Of a DNA stretch of 64,000 nucleotides, positions 8,490-16,481 are shown piece after piece; position 1 is the first letter of the stretch; each line of letters begins with the position of its first letter. Source of the stretch: Curtobacterium sp. ISL-83 (lineage in GTDB: Bacteria; Actinomycetota; Actinomycetes; Actinomycetales; Microbacteriaceae); NCBI RefSeq assembly GCF_018613895.1, contig NZ_JAGGPH010000009.1, positions 248,001 to 312,000 on the forward strand, in the 5' to 3' direction. The notes beneath the pieces were generated by a model, which had not been told where the DNA came from, searched no databases, and worked only from the letters and a program-made list of their open reading frames with translations. The translations under genes were made by a program, and so were the position numbers.

Positions 8490-9190
8490 TTGACGAGCGC
8501 GTGCTCGATCACGGAGGTGAAGAAGGTGAGGCCGTCCGTCCCGGAGGCCATGGCGACGCGGGTGTCCGGGCCGAAGCCGGGCTCGGTCGCGTGCTCGGGG
8601 TGCGGCATCAGGCCCACGACGTTGCCGCGCTCGTTCGAGACGCCGGCGATGTCGTCGATCGACCCGTTCGGGTTCACGCCGACGTAGCGGAACACCACCT
8701 GGCCGTTGTCCTCGATCCGCTTGATCTCGTCGGCGTCGGCGACGAAGCGGCCGTCGGCGTTCTTCAGCGGGATCGTGATCTCTTGCTCGGCCTGAAACCC
8801 GGAGGTCCACGCCGTGCCGGTGGTCTCGACGCGGAGCTTCTGGTCGCGACGGATGAACTGCTGGTGCGCGTTGCGGGTGTGCGCGCCGGGGACGAGGCGG
8901 GCCTCGGCCAACATCTGGAACCCGTTGCAGATGCCGAGCACGGGCATGCCCTTGCCGGCTGCGTCGATGACCTCCGACATGATCGGGGCCTTCGCGGCGA
9001 TGGCTCCTGCGCGGAGGTAGTCGCCGTACGAGAACCCACCGGGGAGGATGATCGCGTCGACCCCCTGGAGGTCGTGGTCGCCGTGCCAGAGCGCGACGGG
9101 CTGGGCACCGGCGAGACGGACGGCGCGCTGGGCGTCGCGGTCGTCGAGCGAGCCCGGGAACGTGATGACCCCGATGCGCATCCGGGTCAC
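8486..9190 (-). CDS. purQ: Phosphoribosylformylglycinamidine synthase, glutaminase subunit PurQ
   Basis: Class I glutamine amidotransferase that supplies ammonia to Pur[16 protein letters not shown] opens the protein; the nucleophile cysteine is in [11 protein letters not shown] near residue 99, and the catalytic His/Glu are in [10 protein letters not shown] near residue 205. 234 residues. The GTG at 9190 overlaps the purS stop as GTGA; an ATG three codons later (9181) is also possible and gives the usual MRIGV N-terminus. Middle gene of the coupled purS-purQ-purL operon. Confidence 0.96.
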   Translation of the reverse strand: MTRMRIGVITFPGSLDDRDAQRAVRLAGAQPVALWHGDHDLQGVDAIILPGGFSYGDYLRAGAIAAKAPIMSEVIDAAGKGMPVLGICNGFQMLAEARLVPGAHTRNAHQQFIRRDQKLRVETTGTAWTSGFQAEQEITIPLKNADGRFVADADEIKRIEDNGQVVFRYVGVNPNGSIDDIAGVSNERGNVVGLMPHPEHATEPGFGPDTRVAMASGTDGLTFFTSVIEHALVK

Positions 9191-9438
9191 TCGCCTTCGA
9201 CGGTGACCGAGACGACGTCCTCGATCACGGCGTTCGAGAAGACGTCGGCCGCGATCTCGCGGACCTCGGCCAGGGTGGCGTCGTCGACGGGGCCGTCCAC
9301 GGACACCTCGAAGCGCTTGCCGATGCGGACGTTGGTCAGGTCGGCCTTGCCGAGACGAGCGAGGGCGTTGCCCACCGCCTTGCCCTGGGGGTCGAGGATC
9401 TCGGCCTTCGGCATGACCTCGACGACGATCGTTGGCAC
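9187..9438 (-). CDS. purS: Phosphoribosylformylglycinamidine synthase subunit PurS
   Basis: An 83-residue PurS that bridges PurL and PurQ in the FGAM synthase complex. Typical features are the N-terminal strand [32 protein letters not shown] and the C-terminal [11 protein letters not shown]. The GTG at 9438 is supported by GGAG seven bases upstream; a longer in-frame extension is not family-like. It is the first gene of the operon. A TAGACT -10 element lies on this strand at about 9479-9484, giving a leader of about 40 nt. Confidence 0.95.
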   Translation of the reverse strand: MPTIVVEVMPKAEILDPQGKAVGNALARLGKADLTNVRIGKRFEVSVDGPVDDATLAEVREIAADVFSNAVIEDVVSVTVEGE

Positions 9439-9569
9439 GTGTTCACTCCAGCACTTCGGGGGTGGGTGGGACGCGACCAGTCTACGTGGCGCGCGCGACA
9501 CGCCGGGACCGGTGCGGGCCTCCTGTGGAGAACCGGCGGCGCGCTTGCGCGCACCTGTTCCAATCGGTA

Positions 9570-9585
9570 TATTCCAAGTCGAATA
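9570..9585. promoter_or_regulatory. Inverted repeat upstream of the padR-exporter pair, candidate PadR operator
   Basis: TATTC, 6 nt, GAATA at 9570-9585 lies in a local AT-rich patch about 45 bp before the padR start. Such dyads upstream of self-regulated PadR genes are common, but the classical PadR ATGT/ACAT half-sites are not present, so the assignment to PadR is inferred from position only. Confidence 0.4.
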
Positions 9586-9628
9586 GTCCGCCTGGACCAT
9601 CTCTCGCATCGACGGCCTGGAGGCTCGG

Positions 9629-10237
9629 ATGGCGTCGCTCACGCCCCTCGCGTTCGCCGCGCTCGACCTCCTCAACGAGGCGCCGATGCACCCCTACGAG
9701 ATGTTCCAGACGATGGTCCTCCGACAAGAGGAGCGGAACGTCAAGGTCCGCCCGGGCACCCTCTACCACCAGGTCGGTCGGCTCGCCGAACTCGGCCTGG
9801 CCGAGGTGGTCGGGACGAACCGTGACGGCAACCGCCCGGAACGGACCACCTACACGATCACGGACGCCGGACGGGCTGCGCTCGCCGACGGGCTGCGACG
9901 GATGGTGGCCGTGCCCGCGGACGAGTACCCCGAGTTCCACCTCGCGCTGTCGGTGATCGAGAACCTGCCCCGGCCCGAGGCGGTCGATGCCGTCCGGGCC
10001 CGGATCGTCGCGCTGGAGCAGCAGCGCGACGAGTACGACGCGGCGATCGAGGTCGTGCGCGCCAAGGAGCTCTCCGACCGCTACTGGCTCGACGTGTCGT
10101 ACGTCCGTGCGATGCTCTCGGCGCAGATCGAGTGGCTCAGCACCACCGTCGACCGCATCGACAGCGGCGACATCCCCTGGGACGGCCCGGCCGTCCCGCA
10201 CCTGACCCCCACGAACAGCAAGGAACGCACTCGATGA
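9629..10237 (+). CDS. PadR family transcriptional regulator
   Basis: A 202-residue repressor-type protein. The N-terminal winged helix is typical for PadR: LAFAALDLLNEAPMHPYEM, KVRPGTLYHQVGRLAELGLAE and TTYTITDAGRAAL. A C-terminal helical dimerization part follows, with LEQQRDEYDAAIEVVRAKEL. Its stop overlaps the start of the following exporter (ATGA), so it most likely controls that exporter and itself, a common PadR-efflux arrangement. Ligand unknown. An ATG start at 9629 is preceded by GGAGG with 6-7 nt spacing. Confidence 0.92.
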   Translation: MASLTPLAFAALDLLNEAPMHPYEMFQTMVLRQEERNVKVRPGTLYHQVGRLAELGLAEVVGTNRDGNRPERTTYTITDAGRAALADGLRRMVAVPADEYPEFHLALSVIENLPRPEAVDAVRARIVALEQQRDEYDAAIEVVRAKELSDRYWLDVSYVRAMLSAQIEWLSTTVDRIDSGDIPWDGPAVPHLTPTNSKERTR

Positions 10238-11853
10238 CCTCCGTGACGCCCACGGCGCACACCGCCGAGAAGAAGCCCTGGCCCGCCCTCTGGGCCCTGG
10301 TCGTCGGCTTCTTCATGATCCTGGTCGACTCGACCATCGTGTCGGTCGCGACGCCGACGATCGCCCAGCAGCTCGACGCCGACATCAACGCCGTCATCTG
10401 GGTGACGAGCGCCTACCTGCTCGCCTACGCGGTGCCGCTCCTCATCACCGGCCGGCTCGGTGACCGGTTCGGCCCGAAGATCATGTACCAGATCGGCCTC
10501 GTGGTCTTCACGCTCGCCAGCCTCTGGTGCGGTCTGTCCGGGTCGATCGAGATGCTGATCGTGGCCCGCGTCGTGCAGGGTCTCGGCGCCGCCATGATGA
10601 CGCCGCAGACCATGTCCGTGATCACCCGGATGTTCCCGCCGCAGAACCGTGGCGCGGCCATGGGCCTCTGGGGCGCAACCGCCGGCATCGCCTCGCTCGT
10701 CGGGCCCATCGCGGGCGGCCTGCTCGTCGACGGCTTCGGCTGGGAGTGGATCTTCTTCGTGAACGTCCCCGTCGGCGTCGTCGCGTTCATCCTCGCGCAG
10801 CGCTTCGTGCCGTCCTTCGAGAAGCGGCAGCACAAGTTCGACGTGCTCGGGATCGTGCTCTCCGCGGTCGGCATGTTCCTGCTCGTCTTCGGCATCCAGG
10901 AGGGCGAGACCTACAAGTGGGGCACCATCGCCGGGCCGATCTCGGTCTGGTCGTTGATCATCGCCGGGCTCGTCGTGCTCGCCGCCTTCGTCGTGTGGCA
11001 GCACTTCCAGAAGTCCGAACCGCTCCTGCCGCTCGTGCTGTTCAAGGACCGGAACTTCACCCTCGCCAACATCGCGATCACCGCGGTCGGTGTCGCGATC
11101 TCCTCGTTCGCGCTGCCGCTGATGCTCTGGGCCCAGGACGTCAAGGCGTTCAGCCCGACGCAGGCCGCCCTGCTGCTCGTGCCGATGGCGGTGCTGTCGG
11201 CAGCGCTCGCACCACTGGTCGGCAAGAACCTCAACCGGTGGAACCCGCGCTGGGTCGCCGCGTTCGGGCTCGCCTGCTTCTCGGGTGGCCTGTTCTGGTT
11301 CGGTGCCCTGGTCGCCGGCAACTCGGGTTGGCAGCTGATCCTGCTGCCGAGCGCGCTGCTCGGTGTCGCGAACGCCTGCATGTGGGGACCGCTCTCGGTC
11401 TCCGCGACCCGGAACCTGTCGCCGCAGCTCGCCGGGGCCGGCTCGGGTGTGTACAACACCACGCGGCAGATCGGCGCCGTCCTCGGTTCCGCGGGCATCG
11501 CTGCGCTGATCGAGGCCCGGATCGCCGCGAACTTCCCGCAGGGCTCCGGCTCGGGTGGGGGAGCGACGCAGCAGGTGGGGACGCTGCCCGGGTTCCTGCA
11601 GAGCCCGTTCTCGGAGGCCATGGGGCAGTCGCTCGTGCTGCCCGCGACGGTGCTGCTGATCGCGATCGTGGCGTCGCTGTTCCTGGCGAAGCCGAAGCAG
11701 ACCGTCGGCTGGTCGCAGACCGGCTCCATCGCGACCCTGCCCGGCGCGCAGGACGTCGACGGGCCCGCGCACGCTGCCTCGGCCGCGCCGGCGACCCCGG
11801 ACGAGGAGCTCGCGACGGCCGACCACCGCGGTCGCCACGTGGGCGCCGAGTAG
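10234..11853 (+). CDS. MFS drug exporter, DHA2 (EmrB/QacA, 14-TM) family
   Basis: A 539-residue multi-span membrane protein. MILVDSTIVSVATPTI in TM1 is the DHA2-family signature D1, GRLGDRFGPK is motif A between TM2 and TM3, and VVQGLGAAMMTPQTM is near motif B/C. About 14 hydrophobic segments are seen. Predicted proton-driven drug efflux; substrates unknown. The ATG at 10234 overlaps the padR stop by 4 nt and follows AAGGA by 9 nt. The last 50 residues are an Ala/Asp-rich cytoplasmic tail. A strong hairpin terminator follows at 11861. Confidence 0.93.
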   Translation: MTSVTPTAHTAEKKPWPALWALVVGFFMILVDSTIVSVATPTIAQQLDADINAVIWVTSAYLLAYAVPLLITGRLGDRFGPKIMYQIGLVVFTLASLWCGLSGSIEMLIVARVVQGLGAAMMTPQTMSVITRMFPPQNRGAAMGLWGATAGIASLVGPIAGGLLVDGFGWEWIFFVNVPVGVVAFILAQRFVPSFEKRQHKFDVLGIVLSAVGMFLLVFGIQEGETYKWGTIAGPISVWSLIIAGLVVLAAFVVWQHFQKSEPLLPLVLFKDRNFTLANIAITAVGVAISSFALPLMLWAQDVKAFSPTQAALLLVPMAVLSAALAPLVGKNLNRWNPRWVAAFGLACFSGGLFWFGALVAGNSGWQLILLPSALLGVANACMWGPLSVSATRNLSPQLAGAGSGVYNTTRQIGAVLGSAGIAALIEARIAANFPQGSGSGGGATQQVGTLPGFLQSPFSEAMGQSLVLPATVLLIAIVASLFLAKPKQTVGWSQTGSIATLPGAQDVDGPAHAASAAPATPDEELATADHRGRHVGAE

Positions 11854-11860
11854 TCCCGCA

Positions 11861-11907
11861 CGCGACAGCGCCCCCGACCACCGCGTGTGGCCGGGGGCGC
11901 TGTCGCG
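11861..11907. terminator. Hairpin terminator after the DHA2 exporter
   Basis: CGCGACAGCGCCCCCG pairs perfectly with CGGGGGCGCTGTCGCG (16 bp, 15-nt loop), starting 8 nt after the exporter stop. There is no U-tract, as usual for actinobacterial terminators. Confidence 0.85.
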
Positions 11908-12314
11908 TTCGTGCGGGCAGCGCCGCGGGTGGTCGGTGCTGGATGCGGGTGCATGTTCCGACGATGCGCGAGTCGTTCGACGGGTGGTTCGGCGAAGGAT
12001 GCGCACGCACCGGATGCGGGTGCATGTTCCGACGGTGCGCGAGTCGTTCGACGGGTGGTTCGGCGGATGATGCCCACGCACCGGATGCGGGTGGATGCGC
12101 ACGCACGCACTGATGCGGGTGCATGTTCCGACGGTGCGCTTGTCGTTCGACGGGTGGTTCGGCGGATGATGCGCATGCGGGGGGGGCGACGGCATCCGCG
12201 GCGGTCAGCGGCCGGGGCCGTGCGACAGCGGCGGTGTCGTTCGGGGACCGCGGCCGCCCGCCGCGACCGCCCGCCCGCCGCGACCGCCGCCGGATCGACC
12301 CGGACCCGGCGCGC
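11908..12314. repeat. Intergenic 71-bp tandem repeat array
   Basis: No gene is seen between the exporter terminator and ctaG. A 71-bp unit starts at 11941 and 12012; a 29-bp truncated unit follows at 12083 and a nearly full one at 12112, ending near 12179. Units share GATGCGGGTGCATGTTCCGA, GTCGTTCGACGGGTGGTTCG and a GATG-rich tail. The rest (12180-12310) is GC-rich spacer with short GCCCGCCGCGACC repeats. 71 is not a multiple of three, so coding selection is unlikely. Confidence 0.75.
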
Positions 12315-13190
12315 CTACCCGCGGCGCTGCAGGTGCGCCCGGGTGAGCTCGGCCATCTCCTCGTCGGAGAGCTCGTCGACCACCCGGGCCTCGCGGCGGT
12401 CGGTGCGCTGCCACCGGATGAACAGCGAGATGAGCACGGGGATGTCCGCGACCTCGGCGATGAACCACAGCAGGTCGCCCGCCAGGTGCTGGTCCTGCAG
12501 CGGCGACGGGAACCACGGCTGCCCGACCGCCTGCACGAGGGAACCATCCAGCACGTGGTTCGTGATCCGCAGCACGATGCCGGGGATGGCGTCGAGCATG
12601 AGCTCCACGAACGCGAGCAGGAACTCGATCGTCACGAAGGTCGACGTGCGGAGCACCCCGGGCTCGGACAACGGCGCGAGCAGGCCGAAGCCCAGGACGG
12701 GCACGAGGACGGTGATCGCCACGGCCCAGACCGGGGACTCCCGGATCGTCGCCGAGAGCGGTGTCAGCAGCACGCAGAACAGGACGAGGGCGACGAGCGG
12801 CGACACGATGGCGTTGCCGAGCGCTCGGACGAGACGCGAGTGGAGCGCGGCGTCGGCGGCGCGGGCGAGGCGAGCGGGGCCTCCCGTCCGGAGGAGCGAG
12901 ACGGGCGCGCCGAGCGCGGCGAACGTGGGGACCGCGAAGAACAGCAGGGCCAACCGCAGCACGAACGCCCACCGGAGCAGTTGGTCGTACCGGCCGACGA
13001 TGCCGAACTGCAGGATGCCGAACAGGACGAGCGCACCGATGAAGGCGAGGGTGCGCCACCAGGGCCAGCGCGCGCCACGACGAGCGGCACCGACGACCCA
13101 CCATCCGTAGGAGACCGCGGCGACGGCGAGGAGCACCGCGGCGAGCGGGTCGAACTGCCACGTGCTCCAGAACTCGGATGTCGACGGCGT
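12315..13190 (-). CDS. CtaG-type cytochrome c oxidase assembly membrane protein (caa3_CtaG family), apparent ACG start
   Basis: A polytopic membrane protein with about seven hydrophobic segments. HVLDGSLVQAVGQPWFPS and QDQHLAGDLLWFIAEVADIP near the C-terminus are typical of caa3_CtaG proteins (PF09678), needed for copper delivery to or assembly of cytochrome oxidase. The first normal start in frame is GTG at 13136, but the frame is open upstream and encodes a family-like FWSTWQFDPLAA. A perfect AGGAGG (13197-13202) sits 6 nt before an in-frame ACG at 13188-13190, with no ATG, GTG or TTG between the stop at 13227 and 13136. I therefore take ACG as the likely start (291 residues). Divergent from the Fur-type gene. 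Confidence 0.85.
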   Translation of the reverse strand, partial: TPSTSEFWSTWQFDPLAAVLLAVAAVSYGWWVVGAARRGARWPWWRTLAFIGALVLFGILQFGIVGRYDQLLRWAFVLRLALLFFAVPTFAALGAPVSLLRTGGPARLARAADAALHSRLVRALGNAIVSPLVALVLFCVLLTPLSATIRESPVWAVAITVLVPVLGFGLLAPLSEPGVLRTSTFVTIEFLLAFVELMLDAIPGIVLRITNHVLDGSLVQAVGQPWFPSPLQDQHLAGDLLWFIAEVADIPVLISLFIRWQRTDRREARVVDELSDEEMAELTRAHLQRRG

Positions 13191-13367
13191 GGGGTGCCTC
13201 CTGCGGATCGTGCTGCACCACCATCCTCAGCCCGTTCGGAGCGCCACTCGACCGGTTCCCGCTGAGAAGCGATTCAGATCCGACCGGGTCGAACACGCGT
13301 CAGCCGGTTCGAGTGGACCGTGTAGGGTTGCCTCGTTGTCTTGATCGCTGCAAAAGAAGGGTCGTGC

Positions 13368-13829
13368 ATGGACGCCGATGCCGCTCTGCTGCGATCCTCC
13401 GGGCTCCGGGTGACGACGCCTCGACTCGCCGTGCTCCGTGCGACTGCTGCGATGCCGCATTCGACTGCCGACGACCTGGTCACCGCGCTCGCCGCCGAGC
13501 TCCCCACCACCAGCCACCAGGCCGTGTACGGGGTGCTCGCCGCGCTCACGGGTGTCGGGCTCGTGCGACGCATCGAACCCGCCGGGAGCCCCGCTCGCTA
13601 CGAACGGCGGACCGGTGACAACCACCACCACATCGTCTGCACCCTGTGCGGTGCCGTCGAGGACGTCGACTGTGCCGTGGGGCACGCGCCCTGCTTGACG
13701 CCGTCTGAGACGCACGGGTTCGCCGTGACCAACGCCGAGGTGACGTACTGGGGCATCTGCGCGCCCTGCGCGGCGGCCGAGCAGGACGACGACGACGGCA
13801 CACAGACCGCACCCCGCCTGGCGGGGTAG
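13368..13829 (+). CDS. Fur family transcriptional regulator (CatR/FurA/PerR-like)
   Basis: A 153-residue metal-dependent repressor. The winged-helix part includes GLRVTTPRLAVLRAT and TTSHQAVYGVLAAL. The metal/dimer domain shows NHHHIVCTLCG and a C-terminal CAPC pair, the structural zinc cysteines of Fur proteins. Position 56 nt before a catalase gene on the same strand suggests a FurA/CatR-type peroxide regulator for catalase; that is inference from context. The ATG at 13368 follows AGAAGG by 7 nt; an upstream TTG at 13341 is less likely. Divergent from ctaG. Confidence 0.93.
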   Translation: MDADAALLRSSGLRVTTPRLAVLRATAAMPHSTADDLVTALAAELPTTSHQAVYGVLAALTGVGLVRRIEPAGSPARYERRTGDNHHHIVCTLCGAVEDVDCAVGHAPCLTPSETHGFAVTNAEVTYWGICAPCAAAEQDDDDGTQTAPRLAG

Positions 13830-13885
13830 CCAGAGACCAACCCGAGCATCCCTGACCGAACCAACGTTCCACCTGAGGAGGAACC

Positions 13886-15391
13886 GTGTCCGACCAGAAC
13901 ACGCCCACGACGACCACCAACAGCGGGGCTCCGGTCTCCAGTGACGAGCACTCGATGGGTGTGGGGGCCGACGGCCCCCTCGCCCTCCACGACCACTACC
14001 TGGTCGAGAAGCTCGCCCAGTTCAACCGCGAGCGGGTCCCGGAGCGTGTCGTGCACGCGAAGGGCGGGGGCGCCTTCGGCACCTTCACCGTCACGCACGA
14101 CGTCTCCCGCTACACCCGTGCCGCGTTCCTGCAGCCGGGGCAGCAGACCGAGGTCCTGTCCCGCTTCTCGAGCGTCGCGGGCGAGCAGGGTTCCCCGGAC
14201 ACCTGGCGCGACCCCCGTGGCTTCGCGCTGAAGTTCTACACGAGCGAGGGCAACTACGACCTCGTCGGCAACAACACCCCCGTGTTCTTCATCCGTGACG
14301 GCATCAAGTTCCCGGACTTCATCCGTTCGCAGAAGCGCCTGCCGGGCAGCCACCTCCGCAACCACGACATGCAGTGGGACTTCTGGACCCTGTCGCCGGA
14401 GTCCGCGCACCAGGTGACGTGGCTCATGGGCGACCGTGGCCTGCCGGCGTCGTGGCGCGAGATGGACGGCTTCGGCTCGCACACCTACCAGTGGATCAAC
14501 GCCGAGGGCGAGCGCTTCTGGGTGAAGTACCACTTCCAGACGCAGCAGGGCCACAAGACCCTGGCGCAGGAGGACGCCGACCGGATCGCGGGCGAGGACG
14601 CCGACTTCCACATCCGTGACCTGTACGAGGCCATCGAGCGTCAGGACTTCCCGCGCTGGAACCTCCGCGTGCAGATCATGCCGTACGCGGACGCTGCGGA
14701 GTACCGCTTCAACCCGTTCGACCTGACGAAGGTGTGGCCGAAGGGCGACTACCCGCTCATCGACGTCGGCACGCTCGAGCTCAACCGCAACCCGGAGAAC
14801 TACTTCGCGCAGATCGAGCAGGCCGTCTTCGCGCCGTCGAACTTCGTCCCCGGCATCGCGGCGAGCCCGGACAAGATGCTCCTGGCGCGCATCTTCAGCT
14901 ACGCGGACGCCCAGCGCTACCGCGTCGGCACGAACCACGCGCAGCTGCCGGTGAACGCCCCGAAGAACGAGGTGCACTCGTACTCGAAGGACGGCGCCAT
15001 GCGCTTCGACTTCCAGAAGTCCGAGGTCCCCGTGTACGCGCCGAACTCGCTCGGTGGGGCGCACGCCGCCGCCGGTGCGAGCGACGACGCCCCGGGCTGG
15101 GAGTCCGACGGTGTGCTGCAGCGCTCCGCGGCGACGCTCCACCCGGAGGACGACGACTTCGGTCAGGCCGGCACGCTGTACCGCGAGGTGCTCGACGACG
15201 CGGCCCGTGAGCGGCTCGTCGGGAACATCGCCGGGCACGTCTCGAAGGTGACCCGCGACGACCTGCGCGAGCGGGTGTTCGCCTACTGGACGAACGTGGA
15301 CCCGGACCTGGGGGCGCGCGTGCGCGCGGCCGTGGTGCCGAGTGCGCCGGGGTCGAACGAGCACCCAGAGACGGTGGCGGTCGAGGCGTAG
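13886..15391 (+). CDS. katA: Monofunctional heme catalase (small-subunit type)
   Basis: Disproportionates hydrogen peroxide. 501 residues. Catalytic His is in [13 protein letters not shown] near residue 57, the catalytic Asn in [12 protein letters not shown] near residue 130, and the proximal heme Tyr in [14 protein letters not shown] near residue 340. Length and the lack of a C-terminal flavodoxin-like domain fit clade 3 small-subunit catalases. GTG start with GAGGAGG 4-5 nt upstream. Likely in one unit with the preceding Fur-type gene. A palindromic terminator follows at 15408-15450. Confidence 0.96.
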   Translation: MSDQNTPTTTTNSGAPVSSDEHSMGVGADGPLALHDHYLVEKLAQFNRERVPERVVHAKGGGAFGTFTVTHDVSRYTRAAFLQPGQQTEVLSRFSSVAGEQGSPDTWRDPRGFALKFYTSEGNYDLVGNNTPVFFIRDGIKFPDFIRSQKRLPGSHLRNHDMQWDFWTLSPESAHQVTWLMGDRGLPASWREMDGFGSHTYQWINAEGERFWVKYHFQTQQGHKTLAQEDADRIAGEDADFHIRDLYEAIERQDFPRWNLRVQIMPYADAAEYRFNPFDLTKVWPKGDYPLIDVGTLELNRNPENYFAQIEQAVFAPSNFVPGIAASPDKMLLARIFSYADAQRYRVGTNHAQLPVNAPKNEVHSYSKDGAMRFDFQKSEVPVYAPNSLGGAHAAAGASDDAPGWESDGVLQRSAATLHPEDDDFGQAGTLYREVLDDAARERLVGNIAGHVSKVTRDDLRERVFAYWTNVDPDLGARVRAAVVPSAPGSNEHPETVAVEA

Positions 15392-15407
15392 GCCCAGATC
15401 CAGACAG

Positions 15408-15450
15408 ACGGGAGGCGCGGTGCGAGTTCGACTCGCACCGCGCCTCCTGT
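15408..15450. terminator. Bidirectional hairpin terminator between catalase and the NodA-like gene
   Basis: GGAGGCGCGGTGCGAGT (15411-15427), loop TCG, then its exact complement to 15447; outer bases extend pairing to 15408-15450. It lies between convergent genes. Stem core GGAGGCGCGGTGC is identical to that of the terminator at 39874-39913. Confidence 0.85.
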
Positions 15451-15470
15451 CCGTGGTTGCGGGGTGCTGG

Positions 15471-15510
15471 TGGTCTTGGTCTTGGTCTTGGTCTTGGTCT
15501 TGGTCTTGGT
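15471..15510. repeat. Hexanucleotide microsatellite (TGGTCT)6
   Basis: Six perfect TGGTCT units plus TGGT, 28 bp before the 3' end of the NodA-like gene. It is intergenic and out of character with the surrounding GC-rich sequence. Confidence 0.9.
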
Positions 15511-15537
15511 GCTCAGCTTGTTCCGGGCTGCTGCTGC

Positions 15538-16104
15538 CTAGACCTGCTGGCCGTTGAGCCAGATCGGGCCTGTGGGCCAGTCCTCGAGTCGGGCCGCGAC
15601 CGGCCGGACCATCCAGCCGCCCTGGTCTGTCATCGGGAGTCCAGCGCCCTCCGCGGTGAAGGCGGTGTAGTCCGTGACGACGTCATCGAATACGTGCCAG
15701 CCGAGGTTCGCGTAGAACGGCACCCGGTTCTCGCCCGCACCGAGGAAGCCGTACGGCACCGCGAGTCCGTCGAGAACTGCGTGCGCGCGCTCCATGAGTT
15801 CACGGCCTTGGCCTGTTCCTTGCAGACGCGGGGAGACGGCGACCAGCCCGGTGTCGCCGACGAGGACGTCCTGGTCGCCGACGGTGATGAACATCCGGCG
15901 GATGCCGACGTGCGCCAGGACGACGCCGTCCGCGTCCCGGGCGAGGATCCGGCGCTCGGGCTGCATCCCCGCCCAACTCCGTCCCCCGACGTACCAGTGC
16001 GACCAGTCCGGGAACGCCTGCCCCAGCATCGCCGCGATCGCCTCGTGGACGGGGAGCGTCAGTGCGCTCTCCTCGACCACCTCCCACCGGATGTCTTCGC
16101 TCAC
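15538..16104 (-). CDS. NodA-like N-acyltransferase
   Basis: A 188-residue protein with an N-terminal-to-C-terminal match to rhizobial NodA as I remember that family: an RWEVVEESAL opening (NodA has RWKLCWENEL), then GGRSWAGMQPERR, ADGVVLAHVGIRRMFITVG, DVLVGDTGLVAVSPRLQGTG and the ending LEDWPTGPIWLNG (NodA ends with a WPAG...DRNG motif). NodA acylates the free amine of a chito-oligosaccharide in Nod-factor synthesis; it has a GNAT-like fold. No nodB or nodC is seen nearby, so the substrate here is unknown and a generic GNAT role remains possible. GTG start with AGGA 7 nt upstream; divergent from the secreted-peptide cassette. Confidence 0.75.
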   Translation of the reverse strand: MSEDIRWEVVEESALTLPVHEAIAAMLGQAFPDWSHWYVGGRSWAGMQPERRILARDADGVVLAHVGIRRMFITVGDQDVLVGDTGLVAVSPRLQGTGQGRELMERAHAVLDGLAVPYGFLGAGENRVPFYANLGWHVFDDVVTDYTAFTAEGAGLPMTDQGGWMVRPVAARLEDWPTGPIWLNGQQV

Positions 16105-16161
16105 GGACCCATCCTGCCGGACGGCCCTTGCGCCGGGTTCGATTTGCCCGTACGTTAACGG

Positions 16162-16177
16162 CGATACATCAGTATCG
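16162..16177. promoter_or_regulatory. Dyad CGATAC-N4-GTATCG upstream of the peptide-export cassette
   Basis: A perfect 6-bp inverted repeat with 4-nt spacer in a locally AT-richer promoter region, 22 bp before the peptide gene's ATG and 58 bp from the divergent NodA-like start. Likely an operator; the regulator is unknown. Confidence 0.5.
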
Positions 16178-16198
16178 ACACCGAAGGGGAGATCGAAG

Positions 16199-16480
16199 AT
16201 GATCGGGAACGTCGTGCTCGGGGTGACCGTGCTCGGGACGGTGCTGGCCGGAGGGGTCGCTGTCGATGCGGCCACTGCTCCGGAGGCGAAGGCTGCGGCC
16301 CGCTGGGGGCAGATCACGCAGACGCAAGGGAAGAACTACACGGGCTGCGGCAAGGCGCAGCACTTCAACCGGTTCAAGAACGGCACGTTCGCGTGGGGCA
16401 ACGTCGTCGGAGCGAATGCGTGGTCGAAGCAGAAGCTCTGCTACGCCAACATCTCCCAGTACGGGATGGCTCGGGCCTGA
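16199..16480 (+). CDS. Small secreted cysteine-containing peptide, bacteriocin-like precursor
   Basis: 93 residues. ATG preceded by GGGGAG with 7-nt spacing. Residues 1-34 form a Sec signal: MIGNVVLGVTVLGTVLAGG, then VAVDAATAPEAKAAA before the probable cleavage. The mature part of about 58 residues is basic and aromatic with two cysteines about 31 residues apart (TGCGKAQHF and KLCYANIS), which could form one disulfide. I do not recognise the family. Size, signal and co-linear placement upstream of an adaptor, ABC ATPase and permease resemble lactococcin-972-type loci, but the sequence is not a clear member. Function as a bacteriocin or signal is inference. Confidence 0.75.
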   Translation: MIGNVVLGVTVLGTVLAGGVAVDAATAPEAKAAARWGQITQTQGKNYTGCGKAQHFNRFKNGTFAWGNVVGANAWSKQKLCYANISQYGMARA

Positions 16481-16481
16481 C

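Noticed and set aside
8490..8810. Apparent N-terminal extension of purL to 907 residues
   Set aside because: The added residues are arginine-rich and antisense/out-of-frame to purQ; family proteins start near the GTGs at 8489 or 8468.
12315..13136. A frameshift in ctaG explaining the missing start
   Set aside because: The frame is open and family-like on both sides of 13136 without interruption; a rare or mutated start codon explains the data more simply.
15538..16104. A complete Nod-factor operon
   Set aside because: Only the NodA-like protein is present; no chitin synthase (NodC-like) or deacetylase (NodB-like) genes lie in the window.
16199..16480. Direct assignment to the lactococcin 972 family
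   Set aside because: Context is similar but the mature peptide does not show the family's typical W-rich repeats convincingly; left as bacteriocin-like.
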